NCBI RefSeq assembly: GCF_001570365.1 | Contig: NZ_BBYK01000053.1 | Span: forward strand, 115,946 to 179,945 | Direction: 5' to 3' | Source of the DNA: Microtetraspora fusca | GTDB lineage: Bacteria > Actinomycetota > Actinomycetes > Streptosporangiales > Streptosporangiaceae | DNA: 64,000 nt | Shown: piece by piece, positions 43,098 to 54,566 of the stretch | How positions within the stretch are numbered: the first letter of the stretch is position 1 | How the letters are laid out: every line of letters begins with the position of its first letter | Notes under the pieces: model-generated | What the model saw: the letters and a program-made list of their open reading frames with translations, nothing else | Told to the model about the DNA's origin: nothing | Database searches by the model: none | Translations under genes and position numbers: made by a program

Positions 43098-43320
43098 GGG
43101 CTCAGAGAGCTACATCACGGCGAGGCGCGTGCCTCGGCGGCCGAACCGCCGAAAGCCGTGACGTGCGCCGATTTCGGCAAGCGGCCCGAGGCCATCGCCT
43201 TTCTCTCCGCCGACCGACGCCGCCTCCGTGGAAGGTGCGGAAGACGGGGAAGTCGAGGACAGGCGTCCGCTCAACGCGCTGCCCCTCGGCTTCCCCGTTG
43301 CCGACTTGCCAGGTCCGGAC

Positions 43321-45720
<2,400 letters not shown>

Positions 45721-45901
45721 CGTGACTCCATCTATTAGGCGGGGCCGCCTTCGCGGTCTCCGTCGGCGTCGCCTGCTCGATCTAACCAGGTTCGAGCAGT
45801 ACGTCGGGTTCTTCTTCGTCGGCGCGGTCGCGGCAACGGTCCGGTGTCTCCCTGATCGGCGGCGTTGGCCGGACGAGGCGATCGCGTGGCCCGCGCGCGG
45901 C

Positions 45902-46312
45902 TCAGCGCAGCTCCTGGATGCGGACAAGGTTGCCCGCCGGGTCGCGGAAGGCGCAGTCGCGAACCCCGTACGGCTGCTCGGTCGGCTCCTGGACGACCTC
46001 GGTGTCGCCGGCCTGCAGCTTCTCGAACGTGCCGTCAAGGTCGGGGGTGGCCAACATGATCCAGCCGTAGGTGCCCTTGGCCATCATCTCGGCGATGGTG
46101 CGGCGCTCGTCGTCGGTGATGCCGGGGTCGGCGGCGGGCGGCGCCAGGAGGATGGACGTGCCGGGCTGGCCGGTGGGGCCGACCGTGATCCAGCGCATCT
46201 TGCCGTGTCCGACGTCGCTGCGGACCTCGAAGCCAAGAGTGTCGCGGTAGAAGGCCAGGGAGGCGTCCGGGTCGTCATGCGGCAGGAAGCACGTGTGAAT
46301 GCTGATATCCAT
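45902..46312 (-). CDS. VOC-family (glyoxalase-like) protein
   Basis: A 136-residue VOC protein. Strand DISIHTCFLPHDDPDASLAF with helix FYRDTLGFEV, and the second half YGWIMLATPDLDGTFEKLQA with VRDCAFRDPAGNLVRIQE. Likely metal ligands are the His near residue 6 and the terminal Glu. The ATG starts 6 nt after the AraC gene's stop, so it is the second gene of a regulator-effector pair. Substrate unknown. Confidence 0.86.
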   Translation of the reverse strand: MDISIHTCFLPHDDPDASLAFYRDTLGFEVRSDVGHGKMRWITVGPTGQPGTSILLAPPAADPGITDDERRTIAEMMAKGTYGWIMLATPDLDGTFEKLQAGDTEVVQEPTEQPYGVRDCAFRDPAGNLVRIQELR

Positions 46313-46317
46313 GCGGG

Positions 46318-46770
46318 TCAGGCTATGTGCGGCTCGGGGGTCGACGCTTCTCGATTCCTGACCGGTCTGGTCACCTGCTTGGCCACGCACGACGGCATCC
46401 CCGCCGTCGCGCGCGCCACCTCGCGCCGGTACGCGCTGGGCGGCATACCGACCAACTCCGTGAAGCGCGTACTGAAGGTGCCCAGCGAGGAGCAGCCGAC
46501 CGCGAAGCAGACCTCGGTGACGCTCAGGTCGCCACGCCGCAGCAACGCCATCGCACGCTCGACACGGCGGGTCATCAGATAGGAGTACGGCGACTCCCCA
46601 TAGGCGAGCCGGAACTGACGGCTGAGGTGCCCCGCCGACATGTGCACGCCACGGGCCAGCGCCTCCACGTCCAGCGGCTGCGCGTACTCCCGGTCGATCC
46701 GGTCCCGTACGCGCCGCAGCCGCGCGAGGTCGCTCAGGTGCTGCGAGGTGGGGGATCTGTCGTTTGTCAC
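46318..46770 (-). CDS. AraC-family regulator (HTH-only)
   Basis: A 150-residue protein that is almost entirely the double HTH: DVEALARGVHMSAGHLSRQF and DLSVTEVCFAVGCSSLGTFS, then RFTELVGMPPSAYRR. There is no sensory domain, so it resembles the short AraC activators paired with VOC or DinB-type genes. The GTG start at 46770 is the first in frame. It is transcribed with the VOC gene 6 nt downstream, which is its probable target. The LLM oxidoreductase at 46953 is divergent. Confidence 0.87.
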   Translation of the reverse strand: MTNDRSPTSQHLSDLARLRRVRDRIDREYAQPLDVEALARGVHMSAGHLSRQFRLAYGESPYSYLMTRRVERAMALLRRGDLSVTEVCFAVGCSSLGTFSTRFTELVGMPPSAYRREVARATAGMPSCVAKQVTRPVRNREASTPEPHIA

Positions 46771-46952
46771 TGGAGAAATCCTAGGTCGGACCAGGCCCAG
46801 CTCGGTCAGGCCACGGCCCCCACCCTTGCCGGCGACGGCGGGGAAGACGCGATCGGGCGCGTTGCCTTGACGTCAACGTCAAGGTTCTAGCCTGACGCGT
46901 CACATGGCCGACCGACGATCGGCCTGAGCCTCGTGCTGAATGAGGAATGTCG

Positions 46953-47807
46953 ATGAAGTTCGGAATCAGCTACAACACGCCCTACTACGGGGCTGATCCT
47001 GACAAGCTCGTGACCTTCGCCCGGTTGGCGGAGGAGTGCGGTTTCGAATCGCTGTACATGCCCGAGCACATCGTGCTGTATCCAGGCGCCAAGGTGGGGC
47101 CGTTCGAGATGCCGCCGTCACTCCCGTACGTCGATCCGCTCGACGCCCTGGGTTTCGTCGCGGCGACCACGGAGCGGATCCTGCTCGGCACCGGCGTGTT
47201 GCTGCTGCCGTATCACCATCCGGTGACTCTCGCCAAACGCCTGGCCACCATCGACGTGCTCTCCAAGGGCAGAATGCGACTGCTCACCGTGGGACTCGGT
47301 TCCCTGCCGGGTGAGGCGAAGGCGGTGGGAGTCGACTTCGCCACCCGAGGCCGCCGCGCCGACGAGGCGATCGACGTACTGCGGCTGTTGTGGACGGGTG
47401 ACGAGGAAGGGGTCAGCTTCGCCGGAGAGTTCTTCTCCTTCGAGAATCTCTGCAGCTATCCGAAGCCCCATGAGGCCACGCAACTGCCCATCCACATCGG
47501 GGGATCGAGTCAGGCGGCCGCGCGCCGGGCGGGGCTGCGTGGCGACGGCTACTTTCCCGGCGGCGCGCTCAGCCCTGAGGAACGGGCCGCGCAGTGGGAG
47601 CTCGTCCGGTCGAGCGCCGTCGATGCGGGTCGCGATCCGGACGCGCTGGAGTACACGCGCTTCGGGGCGATCGACATGCTCGTCGACCGCGTCGAGGAAC
47701 TCGCCGCACAAGGAGTGACCCGCCTTGTGGTGAGCTCCTCCGCCACCGAACCCGACGCGCAACGCGACGAATTGACCGCGTTCGCCAAGCGATTCGGCCT
47801 CCTCTAG
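46953..47807 (+). CDS. LLM-class F420-dependent oxidoreductase
   Basis: A 284-residue luciferase-like TIM barrel. The start MKFGISYNTPYYGADPD, segment ERILLGTGVLLLPYHHPV, and the cofactor-binding motif LPIHIGGSSQAAARRAG point to F420-dependent reductases/dehydrogenases. Two ATG codons compete: 46947 abuts GAGGA, while 46953 has it at a normal 6-nt spacing, so 46953 is preferred. It is divergent from the AraC-VOC pair. Substrate unknown. Confidence 0.87.
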   Translation: MKFGISYNTPYYGADPDKLVTFARLAEECGFESLYMPEHIVLYPGAKVGPFEMPPSLPYVDPLDALGFVAATTERILLGTGVLLLPYHHPVTLAKRLATIDVLSKGRMRLLTVGLGSLPGEAKAVGVDFATRGRRADEAIDVLRLLWTGDEEGVSFAGEFFSFENLCSYPKPHEATQLPIHIGGSSQAAARRAGLRGDGYFPGGALSPEERAAQWELVRSSAVDAGRDPDALEYTRFGAIDMLVDRVEELAAQGVTRLVVSSSATEPDAQRDELTAFAKRFGLL

Positions 47808-47951
47808 CGCACCCTTGCCTGGGGTGTGCGGGACCGAATGGTGATGGTTTGGCCCCGCCGGACTTGGCGCAGATTGAGGTGGCCTTTTGATTGTGGCTCG
47901 GTGGCGTTGCTGCGGCAGCGGTGGAAGCACCGGTGTGGGCGGCGGCCCGCG

Positions 47952-48689
47952 TCAGCGCGGGGTGAGGACGCAGAACTCGTTGCCCTCCGGGTCGGCGAGG
48001 ACCGTCCACGGGACGTCGCCCTGCCCCACATCGGCGAGCGTCGCACCGAGGGTCTGCAGCCGGGCCACCTCCGCCGCTTGATCGTCACTGGGGTACGGCC
48101 GGAGGTCGAGATGGATACGGTTCCTCACGGTCTTCACGCCGGGCGTGCGGAGGAACTCGAGATAGGGGCCGACGCCCTTGGCGGAGCGCAGCACCGCATG
48201 ATCGTCGGTCACCTCGTGCAGGGTCCAGTCCATCGCCTCGCCCCAGAACCGGGCCATGGCCCGCGGATCCGCGCAGTCGACAACCACCGCGGCCATCGGC
48301 CCGGTGTCCCGGTAGGTCTCCCGAGGCTCCAGCACGCAGAACTCGTTGCCCTCCGGGTCGGCGAGGACCGTCCACGGGACGTCGCCCTGGCCCACATCGG
48401 CGGGCGTCGCACCGAGATCCTGGAGGCGCGCGACGAGGTCGGCCTGGTGGGCCGCGGAGGTGGTGGCGAGGTCGACGTGCACGCGGTTCTTCACCGTTTT
48501 GGGGTTCGGGTCGCGGACGACGTCGATACAGACGGCGGCCGGGTCGGGATAGACGAAGCCTTCGGGTTCGAGGTTGGTCACGCCGGGCCCCTCGCTGGAG
48601 ATACCCCAGCCGAGCGCCTGCGCCCAGAACCGGCCGATTGCGGAGTCATCCCCGGCTTTCATGTGAATCTGCACAAGCCTCGTTGCCAT
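47952..48689 (-). CDS. Two-domain VOC protein with recently duplicated motif
   Basis: A 245-residue protein of two VOC modules of about 120 residues. Each ends in GQGDVPWTVLADPEGNEFCVL. At DNA level 47971-48050 and 48337-48416 are 78/80 identical in frame (offset 122 codons), far more alike than the rest of the two modules. The ATG at 48689 opens the first module (MATRLVQIHMKAGDD). The same frame runs open upstream into a desaturase remnant, but that part has no VOC relation and is excluded. Function could be drug binding or isomerase chemistry; no neighbour decides it. Confidence 0.82.
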   Translation of the reverse strand: MATRLVQIHMKAGDDSAIGRFWAQALGWGISSEGPGVTNLEPEGFVYPDPAAVCIDVVRDPNPKTVKNRVHVDLATTSAAHQADLVARLQDLGATPADVGQGDVPWTVLADPEGNEFCVLEPRETYRDTGPMAAVVVDCADPRAMARFWGEAMDWTLHEVTDDHAVLRSAKGVGPYLEFLRTPGVKTVRNRIHLDLRPYPSDDQAAEVARLQTLGATLADVGQGDVPWTVLADPEGNEFCVLTPR

Positions 48690-48806
48690 GCCGCCGATCC
48701 TATGGCCGCGTGGATCAACCCCGAGGAACCGCCCGCCAGAGATCATCACCGTAGCGATCATGCGTCGCCAAGGCTGGGGCGGCTGGGCGTGGCAGGCGCC
48801 CGAGGC

Positions 48807-49376
48807 GCGGAAGGGTTCAGCCAGCTGGGCCAGGTAGGCGGTGGGGTAGTTCGGTTTGGCGGCCATACCGAGCTGGTCGGAGGAGAAGCGGCGGGTGGGG
48901 TCGTAGGAGAAGGTGCCGAGCAGGTGGTCCCAGATGAGGGTGAACAGGCCGAAGTTGACATCCCCGACGCCGGCCCATTTGAGGTGGTGGAAGCGATGGC
49001 CTTGGGCCAGTACGTACTTGAGCGCTCCGATGCGATAGTCGGCGTTGGAGTGCTGCAGCAGCAGCTGCACGGCCACGGCCAGGGCGAGCGCGGAGGCCAC
49101 GCCGACGGGCAGACCGATCAGCAGCAGTGGGGCCACCCCGGCACTCATCTCCAGAGTTTGGTGCAGCGGGTGTTTCATCAGCCCGTTGAGGCCGTAGAAG
49201 CGTTTGACAGCGTGATGAACAGCGTGGAAGCGCCACAGCGCGCCGATCTTGTGGCTGGCGTAGTGGACCAGGGTGATCCCCAAATCGGCGATGAGCACGG
49301 CGGCCGGCACCTGTACGGCGAATGGCCAGGAGTGGGGCCACAGGTCGGCCACGGTGACCAGGGCGGCCCGCGCCAC
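48807..49376 (-). pseudogene. Truncated sterol desaturase/fatty-acid hydroxylase
   Basis: About 190 codons match the membrane di-iron hydroxylase family. The three histidine clusters HYASH, HAVHH and HRFHH are all present, with helices between (VASALALAVAVQLLL). The N-terminal membrane segment, about 60-80 residues, is missing. The frame joins an AraC-type N-terminal domain at about 49377 through a deletion. The C-terminal 40 codons up to the VOC start are unrelated filler. It may still be expressed as a fusion, but the missing membrane part makes activity unlikely. Confidence 0.75.
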
Positions 49377-49662
49377 TGGCAGGGTCGAGGTAGAGCATGG
49401 TGGCTCGCACGCTCGGGTCGGCGTGCAGGGCGTGCCGGACGCGGGTGGGGATGATCGCGGCCTGGACCGGGCGGCGGACCTGGTGAGGGTCGGTCAGCTC
49501 CACTATGCCGTCGATGACGATCAGGACCTGCACGGCGGCGTGGGCGTGCGGGTCGGCGGCGCCGACCGCGCCGGTGAAGGCCAGCCAACCGGGTTGGAGC
49601 AGGGGCGTGCCGCGCCACCCGCCGGCCGTGACCGTCCGATCGGGGTCATCTGGCCGGGTCAT
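49377..49662 (-). pseudogene. N-terminal cupin domain of an AraC-type regulator, truncated
   Basis: The ATG at 49662 opens about 95 residues. Segments such as GWLAFTGAVGAADPHAHAAV and IIPTRVRHALHADPSVRATM match the cupin-like sensor half of AraC regulators. The DNA-binding half is absent; the sequence shifts directly into the desaturase remnant. It is best read as the left side of a deletion that fused two genes. Confidence 0.6.
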
Positions 49663-49806
49663 CGCTGTTCCGGGGCATCCGGTGGTCCCAGTGGTACGGG
49701 CTGACAGGCCAACCGACTTCCCCGGCCTGCACTGATACGCGCATCCTGCGTTTCTCCCGGTCTCCGTCGTACGAGAGACTCCGGTGGCTCGGCTCGGTGC
49801 TCGTGC

Positions 49807-50496
49807 TCAGGCGACGCCACGAGGAGTCGCCGACGTGGCTTGGGCGAGCAGTCCGTCGACGAACGCGCGGAGTCCCTGGGGGTAGGTGTCTCGTGCGGCC
49901 AGCGCGGGCCACTGATCGCCGATGGCGGCCAGGTGCGGCACCTGGGCCGCGTCGAAGCCGCTGAAGAAGGTGAGGCGCTCGTCGTCGGCCGGTCGGCGGG
50001 CGGAGTGGGCGCGGACGAGGATCTCGCCGACGGTGTAGTACCAGATGTTGCGGAAGACGTCGACGGCTTGTACGGGTGTGCATCCGTAGTCGTCGGCTCC
50101 GGCCACGATGGCTTCGACCATCCACAATGCCGATTCGTCGAGGAGGCCGACGAAACCGTCGACGGTGAGGACCTCTGCGGCCCATGGCCAGCCCGCGAGC
50201 GCGTCGTGCAGCGCGGTGGCGGACGCGATGATGCGGTCCCGTGGGTCACTGGGTAGTCGAGGGCGTTCGATCTGCTCGACGTAGTGATTGAGCAGGAGGA
50301 CCAGCAGGTCCTCTTTGTCCCGTATGTGGTGGTAAAGGGTCGTAGCCCCGACGCCGATCTCAGCGGCCAGCCGGCGGATGGTCAGCTTCTCCCAGCCGTC
50401 CCGGTCGATGAGCTGGCGGGCCGCCGTCAGGATCTGCGCACGGGAGGTCAGGCGTGGCCGGCCGGTGCGGCCGTGCGGTGAGGGCGGTCGAGGCAC
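49807..50496 (-). CDS. TetR-family regulator
   Basis: A 229-residue repressor with the HTH at about 18-64 (ILTAARQLIDRDGWEKLTIR, IGVGATTLYHHIRDKEDLLV). The C-terminal domain is of the TetR_C_13/TetR-like efflux-repressor type. The GTG start at 50496 begins a proline/arginine-rich leader. It is divergent from the DHA2 exporter at 50638 with a 24-bp imperfect palindrome between them, the classic repressor-exporter layout. Confidence 0.88.
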   Translation of the reverse strand: MPRPPSPHGRTGRPRLTSRAQILTAARQLIDRDGWEKLTIRRLAAEIGVGATTLYHHIRDKEDLLVLLLNHYVEQIERPRLPSDPRDRIIASATALHDALAGWPWAAEVLTVDGFVGLLDESALWMVEAIVAGADDYGCTPVQAVDVFRNIWYYTVGEILVRAHSARRPADDERLTFFSGFDAAQVPHLAAIGDQWPALAARDTYPQGLRAFVDGLLAQATSATPRGVA

Positions 50497-50582
50497 TGTC
50501 CCATCATGCCGTCCCGCCGTCCTCCGCCGCGAAACCGGTGCGGGTCCGGCCTTTCATATTTGCCGGCGGCTCGTCGCGTGTT

Positions 50583-50606
50583 ACTTTCGGAACGTGTTCG
50601 GAAAGT
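50583..50606. promoter_or_regulatory. 24-bp operator between TetR and MFS genes
   Basis: ACTTTC-G-GAAC-GT-GTTC-G-GAAAGT is an inverted repeat with two 6-bp outer and 4-bp inner arms, 32 bp before the exporter start. Probable TetR binding site. Confidence 0.75.
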
Positions 50607-50637
50607 CGGCTTCTCAGCACAGAGGACGGAGTCCGCG

Positions 50638-52080
50638 ATGACGAACGGTTCGGGTGCTCGCCCAGGGCTCACGCTCGCCGCGGTGGCCGTCGTGCAGTTC
50701 ATGGTGTCGCTGGACCTCTCGGTCGTGAACGTCGGACTCCCGCAGATCGCTGCCGGCCTCGGCTTCAGTGCGGTGGGCCTGACCTGGGTGATCCACGCCT
50801 ACGCCCTGACCTTCGGCGGGCTGCTCCTCCTGGGCGGCAAGGCCGCCGACCGGTACGGCCGCAAGCGGGTCCTGCTGCTCGGGCTCGGCCTGTTCGGCCT
50901 CGCCTCTCTCCTCGGCGGCCTCGCCCAGGAACCCGGGCATCTCGTCGCCGCCCGAGCCGCACAAGGCGTCGGGGCGGCCGCACTGGCTCCGGCCGCACTG
51001 GCGCTGCTGTCCGCGACGTTCCCCACGGGCAAGGCCCGCATCAGGGCCTTCGGAGTGTGGAGCGCGATGAACGCCGCCGGAGGCGCCCTCGGCGTCCTGA
51101 TCGGCGGCCTGCTCACTGAGTACGCCAGCTGGCGATGGGTGATGTTCGTGAACGTGCCGATGGCCGCCGGGGCGCTGGCCCTGACCTGGCGGGGCATCGC
51201 CGCCGGCCCGCCGATCGTTCGTGGCGGCCGTCCGGACGTGCTCGGCGCCGTCCTGGCCACGGCGGGCATGACCCTGCTGGTGTTCGGCGTCGTCCGCACC
51301 GATCAGTATTCGTGGACCTCACCGGTCACCCTGACGACCCTGGTGGTCGCCGCCGCGCTGCTGGCCGCGTTCATCCACGTCGAGCGGACCACCGCCCGCG
51401 AACCGCTGATCCGGCTCGGCCTGTTCGCCAACCGCTCGGTCGCCGGCGCGAACGCCTACAACCTCCTGGTCGGTGCGGCCATGGCCTCGGCCTTCTACTT
51501 CATGTCCCTCTACCTCCAACGAGTCCTCGGGACGGGGCCGGCGGTGACCGGGATCATGTTCCTGCCGTTCGCCCTCGGAGTCGTCGCCGGTTCCGTGCTC
51601 GCCGTCAAACTCGGCTACCGCCTCGCTCCCCGCGCTCTTCTGGTCATCGGCGGACTCCTGACCGCGACCGGGTTCGCCTGGTTCGGCCTGATCAGCCCCG
51701 ACGGCGCCTTCATCACCGACGTCCTCGGGCCCTCGATCGTGGCCAGCGTCGGCTTCGGGCTCTGCCTCGGACCGGTCGTCTCCACCGCCACCGCCGGCGT
51801 CGCGCCCCACGAGACCGGCACCGCCTCGGGTCTGCTCAACAGCTCACGCCAGATCGGCGCCTCCCTCGGACTCGCCGCCCTCGGCACCGCGGCCCACCAC
51901 CGCACCGGCCAGGCCGCCACATCCGAGACCCTCAACGACGGGTACGCGCTCGGCCTGACCCTCAGTGCCGCACTCCTTGTCGCCGCCGCCCTCATCGCCC
52001 TCACCGTCCTGCGTCGGACCAGCCCGCCGTCACGGACGGAGCCGACCGATGACCGCGATCTGCTCCCCGTCCAGGATTGA
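50638..52080 (+). CDS. MFS transporter, DHA2 family
   Basis: A 480-residue, 14-helix exporter. Helix 1 contains SLDLSVVNVGLPQIAAGLGF, motif A is GGKAADRYGRKRV, and motif C reads GGALGVLIGGLLTEYASWRW. Late helix motif GTASGLLNSSRQIGASLG is typical of the subfamily. The ATG follows GAGGACGGAG. It is under the control of the divergent TetR regulator and is a likely drug exporter. A hairpin follows the stop. Confidence 0.9.
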   Translation: MTNGSGARPGLTLAAVAVVQFMVSLDLSVVNVGLPQIAAGLGFSAVGLTWVIHAYALTFGGLLLLGGKAADRYGRKRVLLLGLGLFGLASLLGGLAQEPGHLVAARAAQGVGAAALAPAALALLSATFPTGKARIRAFGVWSAMNAAGGALGVLIGGLLTEYASWRWVMFVNVPMAAGALALTWRGIAAGPPIVRGGRPDVLGAVLATAGMTLLVFGVVRTDQYSWTSPVTLTTLVVAAALLAAFIHVERTTAREPLIRLGLFANRSVAGANAYNLLVGAAMASAFYFMSLYLQRVLGTGPAVTGIMFLPFALGVVAGSVLAVKLGYRLAPRALLVIGGLLTATGFAWFGLISPDGAFITDVLGPSIVASVGFGLCLGPVVSTATAGVAPHETGTASGLLNSSRQIGASLGLAALGTAAHHRTGQAATSETLNDGYALGLTLSAALLVAAALIALTVLRRTSPPSRTEPTDDRDLLPVQD

Positions 52081-52094
52081 CCAGACAGGCAAGC

Positions 52095-52120
52095 CGGTGG
52101 TCCGGCGCCCTCGACCACCG
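52095..52120. terminator. Hairpin between convergent genes
   Basis: CGGTGGTC (52095-52102) and GACCACCG (52113-52120), perfect 8-bp arms with a 10-nt loop, 15 nt after the MFS stop; the DUF4097 gene converges from the other side. Confidence 0.65.
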
Positions 52121-52239
52121 CGGGCCAGTCCCGCGGGGCCGAACACCGACGCAACACCCCGCGCCCGGGGGAGGAGCACAAGCTCTGCAATGGGCACGAG
52201 GTACCGACTGAAGGGTTGGCGTCGGACGGCCGGTGCCTG

Positions 52240-52983
52240 TTACGCGGGCAGGAGGGTGACGTCACCGGAACCGGTACGGATTACGATCTTGTGCGGCGAG
52301 TTCGGATCGGTCTTCACCGAGACAGTCCTGTCACCCGTCTTCGTCCGGACGTCCACGCTGTACGGACCGCCGGGAAGTGTGATCTTCGCGTCCCCCGATC
52401 CGGCCGACAAGTCGATCTTGTCGGGAACGGTGGCGTACTGCAGCGTGGCGTCGCCCGAGCCGGCCTCGAGCTTGAGCTCCGTACCCGTCAGCCCGGTGCC
52501 TTCCAGGTCGCCGGAGCCCACCTTGGCGGTGATCGGACCGCCCAGCGCCTTCAGGTGCACGTCACCGGAACCGGTTTCCACCTTGGTGGGACCGCTCAGC
52601 GCGTTCAGGTGGACGTCACCCGAACCGGCTTTCACCTCTACCCGCATGCCCTTGGGCACCTTGACGGTGTAGTTGACCGAGCAGTTGTCCATGGCGTGCG
52701 GGCACTCGTAGCTCATCACCAGGGCATCGCCCTCGACCTTGTGCTCGGTGACGGGCTTGCCGGAGGACCAGCGGAGGGTCTCGTCCACCTTGACGACGCT
52801 GCCGTCCGCCTCGCCGACCTCGATCTCACCCGCGCCGCCCACCAGGACGACGCCGGCCACCTTGTCCTTCACGTCGTAAGTGACGGTCTCCTTGTTGGCG
52901 GCCCGCACGACGTTCTGCAAGCCGCATCCGCTCACCAATGCCGCGGAAGCCAGCAGTCCGCCCGTTATCACCATCGCCTTCAC
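52240..52983 (-). CDS. DUF4097-type beta-strand-repeat lipoprotein
   Basis: A 247-residue exported protein. The signal peptide ends in a lipobox (LVSGCG, Cys about residue 20). The mature part is a right-handed beta solenoid built from repeats of V-x-x-G-S-G-D-x-x-L (VEVKAGSGDVHLNALSG, VETGSGDVHLKALGG, LEAGSGDATLQYA). This is the DUF4097 (DUF2807-like) family; its function is unknown but it is often linked to envelope stress systems. The GTG start is the only one before the signal. A GGGGTATACCCC palindrome lies 38 bp upstream. Confidence 0.85.
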   Translation of the reverse strand: MKAMVITGGLLASAALVSGCGLQNVVRAANKETVTYDVKDKVAGVVLVGGAGEIEVGEADGSVVKVDETLRWSSGKPVTEHKVEGDALVMSYECPHAMDNCSVNYTVKVPKGMRVEVKAGSGDVHLNALSGPTKVETGSGDVHLKALGGPITAKVGSGDLEGTGLTGTELKLEAGSGDATLQYATVPDKIDLSAGSGDAKITLPGGPYSVDVRTKTGDRTVSVKTDPNSPHKIVIRTGSGDVTLLPA

Positions 52984-53020
52984 AAGGAAGATCCTGCAGC
53001 ATCATTTGGGGTTTCGCGGT

Positions 53021-53032
53021 GGGGTATACCCC
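53021..53032. promoter_or_regulatory. GGGGTATACCCC palindrome upstream of the lipoprotein gene
   Basis: A perfect 12-bp palindrome 38 bp before the DUF4097 start. It resembles the G-tract/TATA/C-tract sites of CsoR-type copper regulators, but no csoR gene is in the window, so the identity of the binder is open. Confidence 0.4.
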
Positions 53033-53111
53033 CCAATATCTCCTGCGGGATCCCCGACCCCGGGCCATCACGCCCGGTCACCGGCCCTCAACCGGCGCTG
53101 CGTTTTCGGGA

Positions 53112-54560
53112 TCAACGGGTGCGGATCGAGGTCGGCTCTCCGACGCCGGGGTCGGAACGCCGCCGGCGCGGCAGCAGCAGCGCGGGTACGCCCGCCAGGG
53201 CCAGCAGCGTCACCGCCCACCAGTAGGTGTGCTGGAACGCGGCGGCTCGCTGACTCGGGCCCGTGGCACCGGCCACACTCGAAGCCAGGACCACCGACAT
53301 CAGCGCCGTCCCTATCGATGTGCCGATCTGGGAGGCGATGTTGAGGGTGGTGCTGCCGGAGGGAACATCGTCGGGGGCCAGCGTGCGGGTCGCTGTTGCG
53401 TTGGCCGGCATCATCACCATGCCGACGCCGGCGCCCATCACCAGCATCGCCGCGCACAACCGCCAGTAGGGCGTGTCCGGTCCGAGTTGAGCGCCGAACA
53501 GGGAGAGCCCGAGCGCCGCGACCACGATGCCGGAGACGATGGTCACCCTGGGAGACGCCTTGTCGATCCGCCGCGTGGCGATCTGCATCGAGACGCCCAC
53601 GGCGATGGCCAGCGGAATGCCCAGCAGGCCCGACTCGGTCGCGGTGAGTGCCCGTGTCGTCTGGTAGTACATGGGCGTCAGCAGCATGGAGCCGAAGTAG
53701 CCGGCCGGGAACAGTGTCATCGTGGCGATGCCGGCGGCGAAGGTACGGTTGCGGAACAGACGCAGGTGGAGAAGCGGATGACGGGCGGTCAGGCCGCGCG
53801 CGACGAATCCGGCGATCAACAGCAAGCCCGCGACGGCGGGCAGCAGCGCTCCAGGGGTCGTGACGTCGCCACGCTCGCCGCCGGTGGACAGGCCGTAGAT
53901 CAGCAGAGCCAGACCCGGCGACAGCATCAGTAGACCCGGCACGTCCAGTCGGCGCGCCTGCCGGGTCACGTCGCTTCGCAGCAGCCGTGCCGCGAGTACC
54001 AGCGCGACCACGCCGACGGGCAGGTTGATCAGGAAGATCCAGTGCCAGGAAGCGGCGTCGATCAGCCAGCCGCCCAGGACGGGCCCGCTCACCGGTCCGA
54101 TCAGGACCGGGATGCCGAGCACGGCCATCGCCCGCCCCATGCGCTCCGGGTCGGCGGCACGGATGACCATCGCCATGCCGACCGGCATCAGCAGGCCGGC
54201 GCCGAGCCCCTGCACCACCCGGAACAGCACCAGCGTCTCGATGTTCCACGCCAGCGCCGTCGCCGCGGAGCCGCCGATGAAAAGGGTCAGGGCGGTGAGG
54301 TAGGTGCGCTTGCCGCCGAAGCGACCCATGGCCCAGGCCGCCATGGGGATCACGGCGGCGACGGCGAGCGTGTAGGCGGTCGCCACCCACTGGATGGTCG
54401 CGAGGGGCGCGCCGAACGCCGTCGCCAGCGGATGAATGGCGACGTTGACGATGGTCACGTCGAGCACGGCCATGATCGAGCCGATGACCACGACCGTGAG
54501 GGTGCGGGCGAGAACCGGGGTGGACTCAGCGGTCCGTACGGCTCCGGTGACAGTGCTCAT
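53112..54560 (-). CDS. MFS transporter, DHA2 (EmrB/QacA) family
   Basis: A 482-residue, 14-helix exporter. Helix 1 carries MAVLDVTIVNVAIHPLATAF, followed by RFGGKRTYLTALTLF and the motif C region GPVSGPVLGGWLIDAASWHW. The ATG starts 6 nt after the stop of the FMN reductase, so the two form an operon. Regulation is by the divergent TetR at 55303. Pairing with a flavin reductase suggests a quinone, nitro or azo compound as substrate (inference). Confidence 0.9.
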   Translation of the reverse strand: MSTVTGAVRTAESTPVLARTLTVVVIGSIMAVLDVTIVNVAIHPLATAFGAPLATIQWVATAYTLAVAAVIPMAAWAMGRFGGKRTYLTALTLFIGGSAATALAWNIETLVLFRVVQGLGAGLLMPVGMAMVIRAADPERMGRAMAVLGIPVLIGPVSGPVLGGWLIDAASWHWIFLINLPVGVVALVLAARLLRSDVTRQARRLDVPGLLMLSPGLALLIYGLSTGGERGDVTTPGALLPAVAGLLLIAGFVARGLTARHPLLHLRLFRNRTFAAGIATMTLFPAGYFGSMLLTPMYYQTTRALTATESGLLGIPLAIAVGVSMQIATRRIDKASPRVTIVSGIVVAALGLSLFGAQLGPDTPYWRLCAAMLVMGAGVGMVMMPANATATRTLAPDDVPSGSTTLNIASQIGTSIGTALMSVVLASSVAGATGPSQRAAAFQHTYWWAVTLLALAGVPALLLPRRRRSDPGVGEPTSIRTR

Positions 54561-54566
54561 CGTCCG

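Noticed and set aside
47808..47830. Terminator hairpin after the LLM oxidoreductase gene
   Set aside because: The arms CGCACCC and GGGTGTGCG pair only with a bulge, so the structure is too weak to list.
48690..49376. Single 474-residue desaturase-VOC fusion enzyme
   Set aside because: The frame is open, but the desaturase lacks its N-terminal membrane part, the linker is unrelated, and the VOC part has its own start and full domain structure; decay by deletion is simpler.
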